The notes: generated by a model from the sequence alone, not told the origin. 64,000 nt of DNA from Prevotella sp. (GCA_017619375.1 JAFZSL010000045.1:124001-188000); one strand, 5' to 3'; positions 23,689 to 32,869 are shown, counted from the first letter of the stretch. Numbers and translations: made by a program.

Positions 23689-26600
23689 ATGGTAAAGGCT
23701 TGGAGAGAACAGGTGACCATCCCCACATACGAGGTGGGAAAGCCAGAAAAGAACCCGATGTTCTTGGAAAAACGTGTCTATCAAGGCTCAAGCGGAGTGG
23801 TTTATCCTTACCCTGTCATCGAATCCATTTCCGATGAGAAGGTGGACAAGGAATACCTTGCCGTCTGGTTGGAAAACGAATACCTCAAGGTGATGATACT
23901 ACCTGAACTCGGAGGGCGCGTCCAGATGGCCTATGACAAACTCAAGAAGCGCCACTTCATCTACTACAACCATGTCGTCAAACCTGCTTTGGTGGGGCTT
24001 GCCGGTCCATGGATTTCGGGTGGTATAGAGTTCAACTGGCCGCAGCACCACCGCCCTTCCACCTTCATGCCCGTGGACACCACGATTGAGGAAAACGCCG
24101 ATGGCTCCGTCACCGTATGGGTGAATGAGATGGAGAAGATGTTCCATCAGAAAGGGGCTGCAGGTTTTACACTCCGGCCTGGCTGCGCCTATCTGGAAAT
24201 ACAGGGTAGGTTGTACAATCGCACCGACGTGCCGCAGACTTTCCTATGGTGGGCTAATCCCGCCGTGGAGGTCAACGACCAGTATCAGAGCGTCTTCCCA
24301 CCCGACATCAATGCCGTCTTCGACCATGGCAAGCGCGCCGTATCCTCGTTCCCCATCGCCACCGGCACTTACTACAAGATGGATTATTCGGCTGGTGTCG
24401 ATATCTCCAACTACCGCAACATCCCGGTACCCACCTCTTATATGGGCGTCAACTCACGCTTCAATTTCGAGGGTGGCTACGAGAACGACACCGAGTCGGG
24501 AATGCTCCATGTGGCCAGTCATCATTACTCTCCGGGGAAAAAGCAATGGACATGGGGCAATGGTGACTTCGGACGGGCTTGGGACCGCAACCTCACCGAC
24601 GAGGTGTCGCCTGAAGAGGCCAGACGGTTGGGCGTGAGAGAGGGCTTCCGACCTTACATCGAACTGATGGCGGGCGTATATACCGAGAATCAACCCGACT
24701 TCTCTTGGTTGATGCCTTACGAAGAAAAGCGTTTCGTGCAGTATTTCATGCCTTATCGCGAACTGGGTGTGGTGAAGGAGGCGTCGAAAGACCTGGTGTT
24801 CAACATCAATGAAGTGGCCGATGGAAAGGTCTGTTTCAAGGTCTTCGCCACGTCGAAGCAAGAGGTTTGTCTGACACTACAAAACGACAACGGGGAGGTT
24901 TGTTACCAAAAGGAGGTGACGCTCTCGCCGGAAGAGGTGCTGACAGAGATGGTTGATGTGAAAGGAGCCAAGTTTGGCGAACTGACTTTCGACATCCAAA
25001 AGACCTTCACCTATGGGAAGAGAAGTGTGCTGCGATGGCATGCTGAACCCGACGAGATACGCCCTATCCCCGACAGTGCAGAGGCTGCTCTCCCGCCCGC
25101 TGAGGTGAAGACCAACGAACAACTATATCTCACGGGACTACACTTGGAGCAGTACCGACACGCCACATGGAATCCTGTAGATTACTACGAGGAGGCGCTG
25201 CGGCGCGACCCGAACGACATCCGTTGCCTCAATGCATTGGGTTTGTGGTATATCCGGAAAGGACGGTTCGCAAGGGCTGAGGGATTCCTGCGCAAGGCCG
25301 TGAGACTTATCACCAAGCGCAACCCCAACCCATACGACGGGGAACCCATTTACAATCTCGGACTCGCCTTGAAATACCAAGGCAAGGTGGAGGAGGCTCA
25401 TGAGTACTTTTGGAAGGCCACTTGGAACAAAGGGTGGGCGGATGCCGGCTATTTCGAGGCCGCAAAGGTCAGCGTGAGGCAGCTGCGTTTCGAGGATGCT
25501 CTTGACGAAATCGACCGCTGTCTGGAAAACAACTGGCATAACCACAAGGCATGGGCGCTGAAGACCGCCATACTCAGAAAACTGGGCAGGGAGGCAGAGG
25601 CTTTGGCACTCATCGAACAGTCGTTGGAAATGGACCTGTTCAACTATGGATGCCGCTATGAAAAGTATCTCTTGACAAAGGATGAGAAGGTGTTGGAAGA
25701 GATGAGGGAGATGATGCACCATTCAGCAGACAACTACGACGAAATCGCTCTCGATTATTTGGCTGCAGGAATGGATGAAGAGGCCAAGGCTTTGTGGGAC
25801 ATCGCCATCAGCGAAGGGGCGGACTCTCCCATGACCTACTATTACCTTGGTCGTTACGAGGAGGCGGAAAAAGCCGACTCCGCCTATTGCTTCCCCAACC
25901 GTCCAGAAGCCGTCATTGCACTCAACGCCGCAAAGGAACAAAACCCCGAGGGGGCAAAGGCGCCTTACTACCTCGGATGCCTGTATTATGCTGCACGGCA
26001 GTATGACCTCGCCATAGAGAATTGGGAACGCTCCACGGATCTCGACCCGGAGTTCGCAACCGTCTGGCGGAACCTCGCACTCGCAAGATGCAACAAACAA
26101 GGCCGCAAAGAGGAGGCGTTGCAATACATGGAGAAGGCATTCCTTTTGGATGAGAGCGACGCACGTGTGCTGATGGAACTTGACCAACTCTACAAGCGGT
26201 TGCATAAGCCACATGCAGGGCGTCTCATCTTCTTGCAACAATATCCCGAACTCATCCAGCAGCGTGACGACCTCGTCTTGGAGGAAATCACCTTGCTCAA
26301 TCAAACGGGATGTCATGAAGAGGCCATGGAGAAGTTGGACGCACACGTTTTCCACCCATGGGAGGGGGGAGAAGGCAAGGTGACAGCGCAGTATCAAATA
26401 TGTCGAGTAGAACTTGCCAAAAAGGCCATCTTGGCCAAGGATTATGAAAAGGCCGTCATGCTCCTCAATGAGTGCCTTGAATATCCTCCACACCTCGGCG
26501 AGGGAAAACTTTTTGGCGCTCAAGAGAACGACTTCCATTACCTGCTTGGTATCGCCTACGACGCATTGGGACAAAAGGAGAAAGCCGTGGAATGTTGGGA

Positions 26601-27000
26601 GAAGGCCACCAAGGGACCACAGGAGCCTGCCGCCGCGATGTATTACAACGATGCGAAACCTGATAAAATCTTTTACCAGGGGCTTGCGCTCCGTAAACTC
26701 GGACGTGAGGGCGAGGCGCACGGAAGGTTTTTCAAACTCATCAATTATGGCAAACAGCACCTTTTCGAGAAGCAGGTGATGGACTATTTCGCTGTCTCAT
26801 TGCCCGATCTACTCATCTGGGAAGGACGTGATGACCTTGACATCAAAAACCTTGTTCATTGCAAGTATATGCTTGCCCTCGGATACTACGGTATGGGAGA
26901 CCTCGACCACGCCTTGCAATATCTCGCCGAGGCGGAGGCTCTCGACAACAACCACCAAGGCTTACAGCAGTTCCGCTCGCTGGTCGATGCCGGGCTATAG
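23689..27000 (+). CDS. DUF5107 protein with long TPR array
   Basis: 1103 residues without a signal peptide, so cytoplasmic. Residues about 15-370 are the DUF5107 domain (PYPVIESISDEKVDKEYLAV, ELGGRVQMAYDK, GGIEFNWPQHHRPS), a fold related to galactose-mutarotase-like sugar-binding sandwiches. From about residue 480 onward TPR motifs follow (YYEEALRRDPNDIRCLNALG, AIENWERSTDLDPEFATVWR, AVECWEKATKGP), giving a large protein-binding solenoid. Such proteins are often found beside sugar porters. It may act on or sense the imported sugar and scaffold other enzymes; this is inference. I use the ATG at 23689 rather than the TTG two codons earlier. Confidence 0.85.
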   Translation: MVKAWREQVTIPTYEVGKPEKNPMFLEKRVYQGSSGVVYPYPVIESISDEKVDKEYLAVWLENEYLKVMILPELGGRVQMAYDKLKKRHFIYYNHVVKPALVGLAGPWISGGIEFNWPQHHRPSTFMPVDTTIEENADGSVTVWVNEMEKMFHQKGAAGFTLRPGCAYLEIQGRLYNRTDVPQTFLWWANPAVEVNDQYQSVFPPDINAVFDHGKRAVSSFPIATGTYYKMDYSAGVDISNYRNIPVPTSYMGVNSRFNFEGGYENDTESGMLHVASHHYSPGKKQWTWGNGDFGRAWDRNLTDEVSPEEARRLGVREGFRPYIELMAGVYTENQPDFSWLMPYEEKRFVQYFMPYRELGVVKEASKDLVFNINEVADGKVCFKVFATSKQEVCLTLQNDNGEVCYQKEVTLSPEEVLTEMVDVKGAKFGELTFDIQKTFTYGKRSVLRWHAEPDEIRPIPDSAEAALPPAEVKTNEQLYLTGLHLEQYRHATWNPVDYYEEALRRDPNDIRCLNALGLWYIRKGRFARAEGFLRKAVRLITKRNPNPYDGEPIYNLGLALKYQGKVEEAHEYFWKATWNKGWADAGYFEAAKVSVRQLRFEDALDEIDRCLENNWHNHKAWALKTAILRKLGREAEALALIEQSLEMDLFNYGCRYEKYLLTKDEKVLEEMREMMHHSADNYDEIALDYLAAGMDEEAKALWDIAISEGADSPMTYYYLGRYEEAEKADSAYCFPNRPEAVIALNAAKEQNPEGAKAPYYLGCLYYAARQYDLAIENWERSTDLDPEFATVWRNLALARCNKQGRKEEALQYMEKAFLLDESDARVLMELDQLYKRLHKPHAGRLIFLQQYPELIQQRDDLVLEEITLLNQTGCHEEAMEKLDAHVFHPWEGGEGKVTAQYQICRVELAKKAILAKDYEKAVMLLNECLEYPPHLGEGKLFGAQENDFHYLLGIAYDALGQKEKAVECWEKATKGPQEPAAAMYYNDAKPDKIFYQGLALRKLGREGEAHGRFFKLINYGKQHLFEKQVMDYFAVSLPDLLIWEGRDDLDIKNLVHCKYMLALGYYGMGDLDHALQYLAEAEALDNNHQGLQQFRSLVDAGL

Positions 27001-27286
27001 AATGCTGTTTAGGGGGAGGCCGTCGCTGCGGTAGGGATGGTTGTCGCCTTTGGTCGAGATGGCCATCAAAACCAAAAGCAACAATAAATTCACATATCCC
27101 ATTTTGTGAAATTGATAAAACCAAGCCTTGAAAGGGTTTGGTTGAAAAAGACTAAGGAACCTGGGATTGGGGGAAGATTTGTCGTGCTGTGACGCACTTC
27201 CTTTATTCCTTGATTCCTTAGGCCTATGTAGTTAGGACAAAAAGTTCTTAGGATTCTTACAATCTTGCGTTACTTAAGCACCTAAC
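27001..27286. other. Intergenic region with one weak hairpin
   Basis: AACCAAGCC and GGTTTGGTT (27119-27143) can form an imperfect stem without a T-run. No gene is seen between the convergent genes. Confidence 0.4.
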
Positions 27287-27703
27287 TTATTTCCTGTTGT
27301 TATTGTGGTGCTGCCCTGAGGATGATTGATGTGAACCACTTGTAGACGAGTTGCCATGTGATGTTGGTTTCGTTGAATTCTGATTGGTGTTTTGATGGTT
27401 TTGGTGATTGTTCCGAGACTGGTTGTTGCCGTTGGATCTTTGCGAGCTCGTGATCTTGTAGCCGGCATTTTTTAAACTCGTTTTGATTTTCGAAGCGCTT
27501 GTCTTCTTGTTGTCATAACTGATATAGAGCGTCTTGTTTTTTGAGGAATACACGGCACTTGTGACACCTTTAAGTTGTTTTGCCACGCGCTCTACTTTCT
27601 GTTTCGATTGCATGTTCTTAAGTTGTATGGTTGTATTCACCACTTTGGCTTGAGCCATGCAGATGGTCAATATGGCCATCAGTGTAACAATTATTCTTTT
27701 CAT
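27287..27703 (-). CDS. Exported HMA-like protein lacking the metal-binding cysteines
   Basis: 138 residues with a signal peptide (TLMAILTICMAQA). Residues 20-75 follow the heavy-metal-associated fold: VVNTTIQLKNMQSKQKVERV, AKQLKGVTSAVYS, LYISYDNKKTSASKIKTSL, KNAGYKI. The position normally holding MxCxxC reads MQSKQK, so both cysteines are gone and copper binding by the usual site is unlikely. The tail (about 60 residues) is low-complexity Asn/Ser/His/Gln, and its histidines might bind metal instead. The ATG at 27703 opens the signal peptide. A strong promoter lies at 27756-27787. Confidence 0.75.
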   Translation of the reverse strand: MKRIIVTLMAILTICMAQAKVVNTTIQLKNMQSKQKVERVAKQLKGVTSAVYSSKNKTLYISYDNKKTSASKIKTSLKNAGYKITSSQRSNGNNQSRNNHQNHQNTNQNSTKPTSHGNSSTSGSHQSSSGQHHNNNRK

Positions 27704-27755
27704 TGTTTGGGTCTCCTTTTTTTTCGTTAGACAATTTATTTCTTGTTTTCGGAAG

Positions 27756-27787
27756 CAAAGGTAGGCTCTCCAAATCGTAGAAACAAA
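27756..27787 (-). promoter_or_regulatory. Complete promoter of the HMA-like gene
   Basis: Minus strand: TTTG (27787-27784), 20 bp, TACCTTTG (27763-27756). Confidence 0.8.
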
Positions 27788-27990
27788 TGATTTCAGCATA
27801 CTGCCTTTTTTCTTCAACATACCCGTTGGATTGACAGTATGAAGAATCTATCCGCATAATAGGACTAAAATCATGCGACCTTTCTGAAACGTTATGGCTA
27901 TAGTATGGTGATGATGGTCGAAAAGGCAAGCCATTCATCACAAATACATTCAGTTTATCCCTGAAAACGACAAATAACAAAATTATATCG

Positions 27991-27998
27991 TATCTTTG
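27991..27998 (+). promoter_or_regulatory. -7 element of the VOC gene
   Basis: TATCTTTG, 43 bp before the start codon. Confidence 0.6.
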
Positions 27999-28040
27999 CA
28001 TTTGCGAAAGGAAAAGAACATCAAAATAATCATATAACAC

Positions 28041-28484
28041 ATGAAAGAAAACATATCCTTCCCTCGTTTCACTTTTAACACCGTTGGGCTGTTCACCCGA
28101 GACAACAAGGCCATAGTCGATTTCTACACGAAAACCTTCGGGTTCGCCACAGATTGGGACGGCATACAGCCCAACGTGGAAATGACATTAGGAGGCATGC
28201 GCATCATCCTTTTTCCCCGTGAGGCTTTCGAGGAGATGGTCTCGCATAAGTTCCATTATCCCGACGGCTTTAATGGCACCGTGGAACTGGCATTCGATGT
28301 GCCGACTTTCGCAGATGTAGACAAGGAATATCAGAATGCCATTGACCATGGGGCAGCATCCGTTCTTCCTCCCACCACAGAGCCATGGGGGCAGCGCACT
28401 TGCTATGTGGCAGACCCTGACGGCAACCTGATAGAGATAGGCTCGTTTACCGAATTGGAAAAAGTTGCTTGCACACAGATATAG
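28041..28484 (+). CDS. VOC-family (glyoxalase-like) protein
   Basis: 147 residues with the vicinal-oxygen-chelate layout: NTVGLFTRDNKAIVDFYTKT then FGF at the start, a middle VELAFDVPTFADVDKEYQ, and the closing YVADPDGNLIEIGSF, which carries the usual C-terminal glutamate metal ligand (LIEI). Members include glyoxalases, dioxygenases and antibiotic-binding proteins; this type is usually unassigned. It is cytoplasmic. A small possible ORF and a membrane-protein gene follow on the same strand. Confidence 0.87.
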   Translation: MKENISFPRFTFNTVGLFTRDNKAIVDFYTKTFGFATDWDGIQPNVEMTLGGMRIILFPREAFEEMVSHKFHYPDGFNGTVELAFDVPTFADVDKEYQNAIDHGAASVLPPTTEPWGQRTCYVADPDGNLIEIGSFTELEKVACTQI

Positions 28485-28486
28485 TT

Positions 28487-28594
28487 ATGAAGGAACACGA
28501 AGCACCATTCTATGATAACTACGTACTTAACGTCCTGTTCATCCTTGCCTTCGTTGTTCACGATGGAGCTTTCGCACATATTGGCTGGGGATGA
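28487..28594 (+). CDS. Possible 35-residue small membrane protein
   Basis: ATG at 28487, two bases after the VOC stop. The product has a hydrophobic core (YVLNVLFILAFVVHDG). It could be real or chance; no homology can be judged at this length. Confidence 0.25.
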   Translation: MKEHEAPFYDNYVLNVLFILAFVVHDGAFAHIGWG

Positions 28595-28631
28595 AGATGG
28601 CAAAGCATTAAGAAAAATCGACAAAAGTAGT

Positions 28632-29126
28632 ATGAATTGGACAGTTGTCATTATAGAAACCATCATCATGACCATTGCCTTTACAGCGATGGTTCTCATC
28701 CCATTGGTGAAGAATCCCGTGTGGTGGATCCATGACTACCCGAAGGACATTCAGGAGGAGTATTTCAAGACCCACGAGCGGATTCCCTCGGAGTTCTTCT
28801 CGAAGACCGTGTTAATCAAAAAGGGGTGCGCGTTGCTCGTCGCATTAGCATTGATGCTCATTTTGATGAAGTTGGCAGGAGCCTACGACTTCTGGTCGGC
28901 GTTGGCACTGGCTTACGGCATCTGGCTCTTCATCGATTGGTACGACTGCCTGTTCCTTGACTGGGTGTTGTTTGCGAATATGAAAGCCGTGCGCTTGCCC
29001 GGAACGGAGCACATGGACAAGGCGTATCACCAGAAACGGTATCATTTCGTCCAGTCGCTTTGGGGAATGCTCATCGGCCTTGTTCCCTGCCTCATAGGAG
29101 CCGGAATCTATGCATGCCTCGTTTAA
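28632..29126 (+). CDS. Four-helix membrane protein of unknown function
   Basis: 164 residues with hydrophobic segments near 4-25, 65-85, 88-108 and 140-162, and a loop containing WWIHDYPKDIQEEYF and IDWYDCLFLDWVLF. The pattern resembles small conserved membrane proteins of Gram-positives and Bacteroidota, but I cannot name it. I use the ATG at 28632, since the upstream extension to 28512 is not membrane-like and overlaps the small ORF. It ends at a strong hairpin shared with the convergent GH31 gene. Confidence 0.7.
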   Translation: MNWTVVIIETIIMTIAFTAMVLIPLVKNPVWWIHDYPKDIQEEYFKTHERIPSEFFSKTVLIKKGCALLVALALMLILMKLAGAYDFWSALALAYGIWLFIDWYDCLFLDWVLFANMKAVRLPGTEHMDKAYHQKRYHFVQSLWGMLIGLVPCLIGAGIYACLV

Positions 29127-29189
29127 TCAATCCCAAGCCGCCTTACATTTTGGACAACGCCCTGGTTTTTGAATGGTTGGGGAAAAACT

Positions 29190-29245
29190 CGCCCTGCAAA
29201 GGCAAAACCTGATGAACATGTTTGTTCTTTTGCCTATGCAGGGCG
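29190..29245. terminator. Bidirectional terminator hairpin
   Basis: An 18-base arm at 29190-29207 pairs with 29228-29245 with one mismatch. On the minus strand it is followed by AGTTTTT, so it most clearly ends the GH31 transcript, and it also lies after the plus-strand membrane gene. Confidence 0.8.
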
Positions 29246-29328
29246 CGTTGCTCATCTGCCATCTGGATTCCTCGATGGCTGCACTGCCACTAAGAATATT
29301 GCCGTTGTTGTCTCTGGCCTACTTCTTA

Positions 29329-31752
29329 TTATTTTAAATTACAAACTATTTCTTCCCCCGTGTATTCCACCACTACCGCTTTTCCAACCTCTGCTTCTTG
29401 TCCCGGCAGGACGATGGTGAAGCGGCGGTTTTGCAACATCCCGGGGTAGTTGCCCTTGCGTGGGGCGATGGTGAGTTGGCGTGTCTTGTCGTTCCATTGG
29501 AAGGTAATTTCCGAGAATTGACCGCGCTCGTAGTTGTAGTTGTCGCCCTCGTCCTCGTAAAGGGTGAAGGAAGCATCGGCTCCCGGATAGATGCGGATTT
29601 CAAGGTTGTCCCATGGTATTTGTCCCACATACTCCATTTCCGGCGCCAGGGGGATGATGCTGCCGGCACGAACGAACATCGGCACGCGGTCCAATTGCGT
29701 GGTCACCGTTACCGTCTGACCGCCTTTGTTGCACTTGCCTGTCCAGAAGTCATACCAGTCGGCACCCTTGGGCAGATAATTCGTGACTTCCTTCTTGGCG
29801 TCCCAGTCGATGCCCGACACCGTCTGTCCGTCTTCGACATCCTTGCGGTCCCATCCAGTCATGGCGTCCTCGCGGATAATCTTCTCCTCGGTGTACTGTG
29901 GGTTGAGAATGGGAGCAGCCAGGATGCTGGTACCAAAGAGGAACTCGTCGGTGGTGTCCCATACCTTCTTGTCGCCTGCGAAATCACTGAACAGCGGACG
30001 CATGTAACTTGCATTGGCAGAGGTCACCTGCCATGCCGTGCTATAGAGATAAGGTATGAAGCGGTAGCGTAGTCGGATGGCCTTCTCTATCGCGTCATAC
30101 ACCGGTTCGCCCTTTTTGCCAAATTGCCATATCTCGCGTGGCGCATCGGCACCGTGGCTGCGGAAGATGGGGCAGAAGAGTGCGTACTGCATCCAGCGCA
30201 CGTAGAGTTCTTGATACTGCGGGTTGCGGGGTGCCGAACCACCACCACGGGTGTTGTAAGAGCCGCAGAAGAAACCGCCAATGTCGGTGTTGAAGTTAGG
30301 ATTGCCCGTAAGCGTGTAACTCAGTCCGGCGGGAACCTGTTTGCGCAGCATGTCCCAAGACGAGGCCACATCGCCGCTCCACATGTTCGAACCATAGTGT
30401 TGCTGTCCGGCAAAGGCGGAACGTGTCATGATGAACACACGTTTTTTCTCCGACTCCTTGCGCTGGGCCTGATAGACGCCGCGGACGGTCTCCAGCGGGA
30501 AGGCGTTGCGCAGGCGGCGCCAGGTCGCCGTGCCACCAGCCTTTTGGTCGTAGTCCGTGTCCTTGGGGTCGAAGAAGTCGGGGTCGGTGGAGTCCATCCA
30601 CCATCCGTCCACACCTTTGTCGAAGAGGTTCTTCAGGTTCTTCCAGTAAATGTCGCGGGCCTCGGGCATGAAGGCGTTATAGACACGGACCCCAGAAGGA
30701 TATTCCATCCTCGGCGGCCAGAAGGTGAGACCGCTCTGCGGCCACGTAGCGAAATCATACATCAGTCCTTTCTCGTCCAACTGCCTGTATGCCTTGGTCT
30801 TCGGTCCGAAACTGGCCCAGATGCTGATCATGAAGTGGGCGTTCTTCTTGTGGACGTCATCAATCATCTGCTGGCCGTTGGCATATTCCTCGGTGAGGAA
30901 GTCCATCGCGTTCCACAGGTAGTTGGAACCCCAGTACTGCCAGTCCTGGATGATGCCGTCGAGCGGCACCTGCAACTCACGGTACTTGTCCACCACGGAG
31001 AGCAGTTCGCGGGCGCTCTTGTAACGCTCCTTGCACTGCCAAAAGCCGTAGGTCCAGAGGGGGAACATTGGCACGTCGCCTGATAACTGGCGCATCTGTG
31101 CGATGACGCCGTCGGCGGAACGGCCATACATGAAGTAGTAGTCCACGCATTCGCCCACCTCCGACGAGAACGACATCCCTTTGGCATCGTTGTCAAACTG
31201 TGTGCGGGAATAGTTGTCCCAATACAACCCCCAACCCTTGATGCTCTGCAGCACATTCTGGAAATCCTCGAGGTTCGACTGCTCCATCAACTTGTGTTCA
31301 CCGCGGCGGTTCATCTTGCCGTTCTGAATGGTCCCCAAGCCGTAGATGGCCTCATTGGGGTCGAGAGTGAAGCGTTGGGTGACACGGTAACTCCCGGCAT
31401 CTGGTCCCGTCTCTCTCGCCTCGAAGGAACAGGACTGCTCGCGCAACAGCGTCTTTCCGCCACCGATGAAGGTCACTGCTCCAGTCTTTGGATCCACTCT
31501 CACCGTCAATTCGCTGCTTTGCAGGGTGTTCCCCTTCTTGGTGACCTTGACCTCCTGGGGTTGGGCGATCACCACCAGACTCTGTTTCTGGTACTGATGG
31601 CCAACAGGTGCTTTCAACACTCTGACGATGCCTGGTGCGTAAAACTCCACACTGACCTTAGTCTCGCCAGTCTCAAAGACGACAGGTTCTCCTGACCATG
31701 CTGCCACAAAGAAGCATAGCAAGGTCGTCATCATACCGATTCTCTTTCTCAT
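29329..31752 (-). CDS. Secreted GH31 alpha-xylosidase/alpha-glucosidase
   Basis: 807 residues with a signal peptide (LLCFFVAAWSG). An N-terminal GH31 galactose-mutarotase-like sandwich is followed by the barrel with YGFWQCKERYKSARELLSVV, and GWWMDSTDPDFF supplies the catalytic nucleophile Asp near residue 386. FRSHGADAPREIW and LRYRFIPYLYS are typical later motifs. The C-terminal part fits the DUF5110-type sandwich. GH31 enzymes of this layout remove alpha-xylose from xyloglucan or alpha-glucose from glucans. It is transcribed from an array of four promoters immediately upstream. Confidence 0.94.
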   Translation of the reverse strand: MRKRIGMMTTLLCFFVAAWSGEPVVFETGETKVSVEFYAPGIVRVLKAPVGHQYQKQSLVVIAQPQEVKVTKKGNTLQSSELTVRVDPKTGAVTFIGGGKTLLREQSCSFEARETGPDAGSYRVTQRFTLDPNEAIYGLGTIQNGKMNRRGEHKLMEQSNLEDFQNVLQSIKGWGLYWDNYSRTQFDNDAKGMSFSSEVGECVDYYFMYGRSADGVIAQMRQLSGDVPMFPLWTYGFWQCKERYKSARELLSVVDKYRELQVPLDGIIQDWQYWGSNYLWNAMDFLTEEYANGQQMIDDVHKKNAHFMISIWASFGPKTKAYRQLDEKGLMYDFATWPQSGLTFWPPRMEYPSGVRVYNAFMPEARDIYWKNLKNLFDKGVDGWWMDSTDPDFFDPKDTDYDQKAGGTATWRRLRNAFPLETVRGVYQAQRKESEKKRVFIMTRSAFAGQQHYGSNMWSGDVASSWDMLRKQVPAGLSYTLTGNPNFNTDIGGFFCGSYNTRGGGSAPRNPQYQELYVRWMQYALFCPIFRSHGADAPREIWQFGKKGEPVYDAIEKAIRLRYRFIPYLYSTAWQVTSANASYMRPLFSDFAGDKKVWDTTDEFLFGTSILAAPILNPQYTEEKIIREDAMTGWDRKDVEDGQTVSGIDWDAKKEVTNYLPKGADWYDFWTGKCNKGGQTVTVTTQLDRVPMFVRAGSIIPLAPEMEYVGQIPWDNLEIRIYPGADASFTLYEDEGDNYNYERGQFSEITFQWNDKTRQLTIAPRKGNYPGMLQNRRFTIVLPGQEAEVGKAVVVEYTGEEIVCNLK

Positions 31753-31806
31753 GGTAGTCTATTTTGATGATTTGTATTTGATTCGTCAACAGTTCTGTCT
31801 CTACTT

Positions 31807-32103
31807 GCAAAGTTACGAAAAATCGAGTGCAGAACAAAGAAATCCTTTTCTTTTTATGCCGAGATGGAGTAACTTCGCGCGTCAGCGCAAAGTTACGAAA
31901 AATCGAGTGCAGAACAAAGAAATATTTTTATTCTTTTTATGCCGAGATGGAGTAACTTCGCGCGTCAGCGCAAAGTTACGAAAAATCGAGTGCAGAACAA
32001 AGAAATCCTTTTCTTTTTATGCCGAGATGGAGTAACTTCGCGCGTCAGCGCAAAGTTACAAAAAATCGAGTGCAGAACAAAGAAATCCTTTTCTTTTTAT
32101 GCC
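31807..32103 (-). repeat. Tandem repeat of four promoter-bearing units
   Basis: Three full units (31807-31886, 31887-31969, 31970-32049; 80, 83 and 80 bp) and a partial fourth (32050-32103) are nearly identical. The 83-bp unit has three extra bases in an A/T-rich stretch. Every unit contains, on the minus strand, TTTG-N19-TAACTTTG. The -7 boxes lie at 31808-31815, 31888-31895, 31971-31978 and 32051-32058; the -33 boxes at 31835-31838, 31915-31918, 31998-32001 and 32078-32081. All four read toward the GH31 gene. Confidence 0.92.
31808..31838 (-). promoter_or_regulatory. Promoter copy nearest the GH31 gene
   Basis: Minus strand TTTG-N19-TAACTTTG, 56 bp before the start codon. The preceding palindrome is absent here because the array ends. 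Confidence 0.8.
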
Positions 32104-32122
32104 GCAGACAGCAACAGTCCTG

Positions 32123-32869
32123 TTATCTGCGAGATTTCTTTTGGAATGGAACCAAGGTGGAACCCTCTTGCAAGAATCGTTCCCTCCAGGTTTGAGGGCT
32201 GGTATTTGTATGGGAAGGTATTGCCGGCAACTTGTACAAGGTGTTTATATCCCAATCATATCCGTTCTTGTTGTGGATGTAGTATCCAATGGTTTCTGCG
32301 AGAGGTCTTTTATCCATCTTTTTTTGCAACCATTCTTTCAAGTTTGCGATGAATTCTGTGTAAGTAGTGACTATGTTATTTTTACGTTGGAAAAAGTTTT
32401 CCCAACGGAACGGATAACGTATTCGTGAGTCTGGTCTACTGTATTCTGTATTCACCCAAGCATGCACATCGTCGTGAGCCATACTCCACGGATGGTGAAT
32501 GAAACCTTTCTGTGGATGCTTGTCCTCCTTTTCCAATGTAGGCAAACTGAATGGCTTGGCAGGGTTTTCATCGAAGGGGTCATCTGTCAACGGTGGAATT
32601 GAAAGTAATTTCAACATATCTTTGACCTTGGGTTGACTGCTTGTTTTAAACAATATGATTTTTTCGTTGAATTGTTCCATCATTGCTTTCTTCGCCACTT
32701 CATCAAGCCAGAAGAAGAAAGAACGCTTTTCCTCGAAAGCCTTATGATAGTGAAGATGTTGGGTGATGAGTTCATTGATGGTAGTCCGTTTCTTTTCATG
32801 CTGTTCGCCATATGCTGATTTCTTGTTCTTGAAATCTATGAGCATTTGTAAAATGTCTGAAATCGTCAT
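32123..32869 (-). CDS. Protein of unknown function
   Basis: 248 residues, no signal peptide, helical and Lys-rich (LIDFKNKKSAYGEQHEKKRT, KEWLQKKMDKRPLAE). It contains HHPWSMAHDDVHAWVNTEYS in the middle. I do not recognise a family. The stop codon lies about 20 bp from the outermost repeat of the promoter array. No convincing promoter of its own is visible. Confidence 0.6.
   Translation of the reverse strand: MTISDILQMLIDFKNKKSAYGEQHEKKRTTINELITQHLHYHKAFEEKRSFFFWLDEVAKKAMMEQFNEKIILFKTSSQPKVKDMLKLLSIPPLTDDPFDENPAKPFSLPTLEKEDKHPQKGFIHHPWSMAHDDVHAWVNTEYSRPDSRIRYPFRWENFFQRKNNIVTTYTEFIANLKEWLQKKMDKRPLAETIGYYIHNKNGYDWDINTLYKLPAIPSHTNTSPQTWRERFLQEGSTLVPFQKKSRR

Larger units (their letters stand above)
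27704..28040. other. Divergent promoter region
   Basis: It holds the minus-strand promoter at 27756-27787 and a plus-strand -7 element (TATCTTTG, 27991-27998) 43 bp before the VOC gene. Nothing else is seen. Confidence 0.55.
31753..32122. other. Intergenic region made up of the promoter array
   Basis: Almost the whole gap between the GH31 start and the upstream minus-strand gene is the tandem repeat at 31807-32103. Confidence 0.8.

Noticed and set aside
31807-32103. CRISPR-like array
   Set aside because: Units are contiguous near-identical 80-83 bp blocks without unique spacers and each carries a promoter; no cas genes are near.
31751-32428. Plus-strand open frames running through the promoter array
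   Set aside because: They are by-products of the repeated unit; the translation repeats with the 80-bp period and has no protein character.
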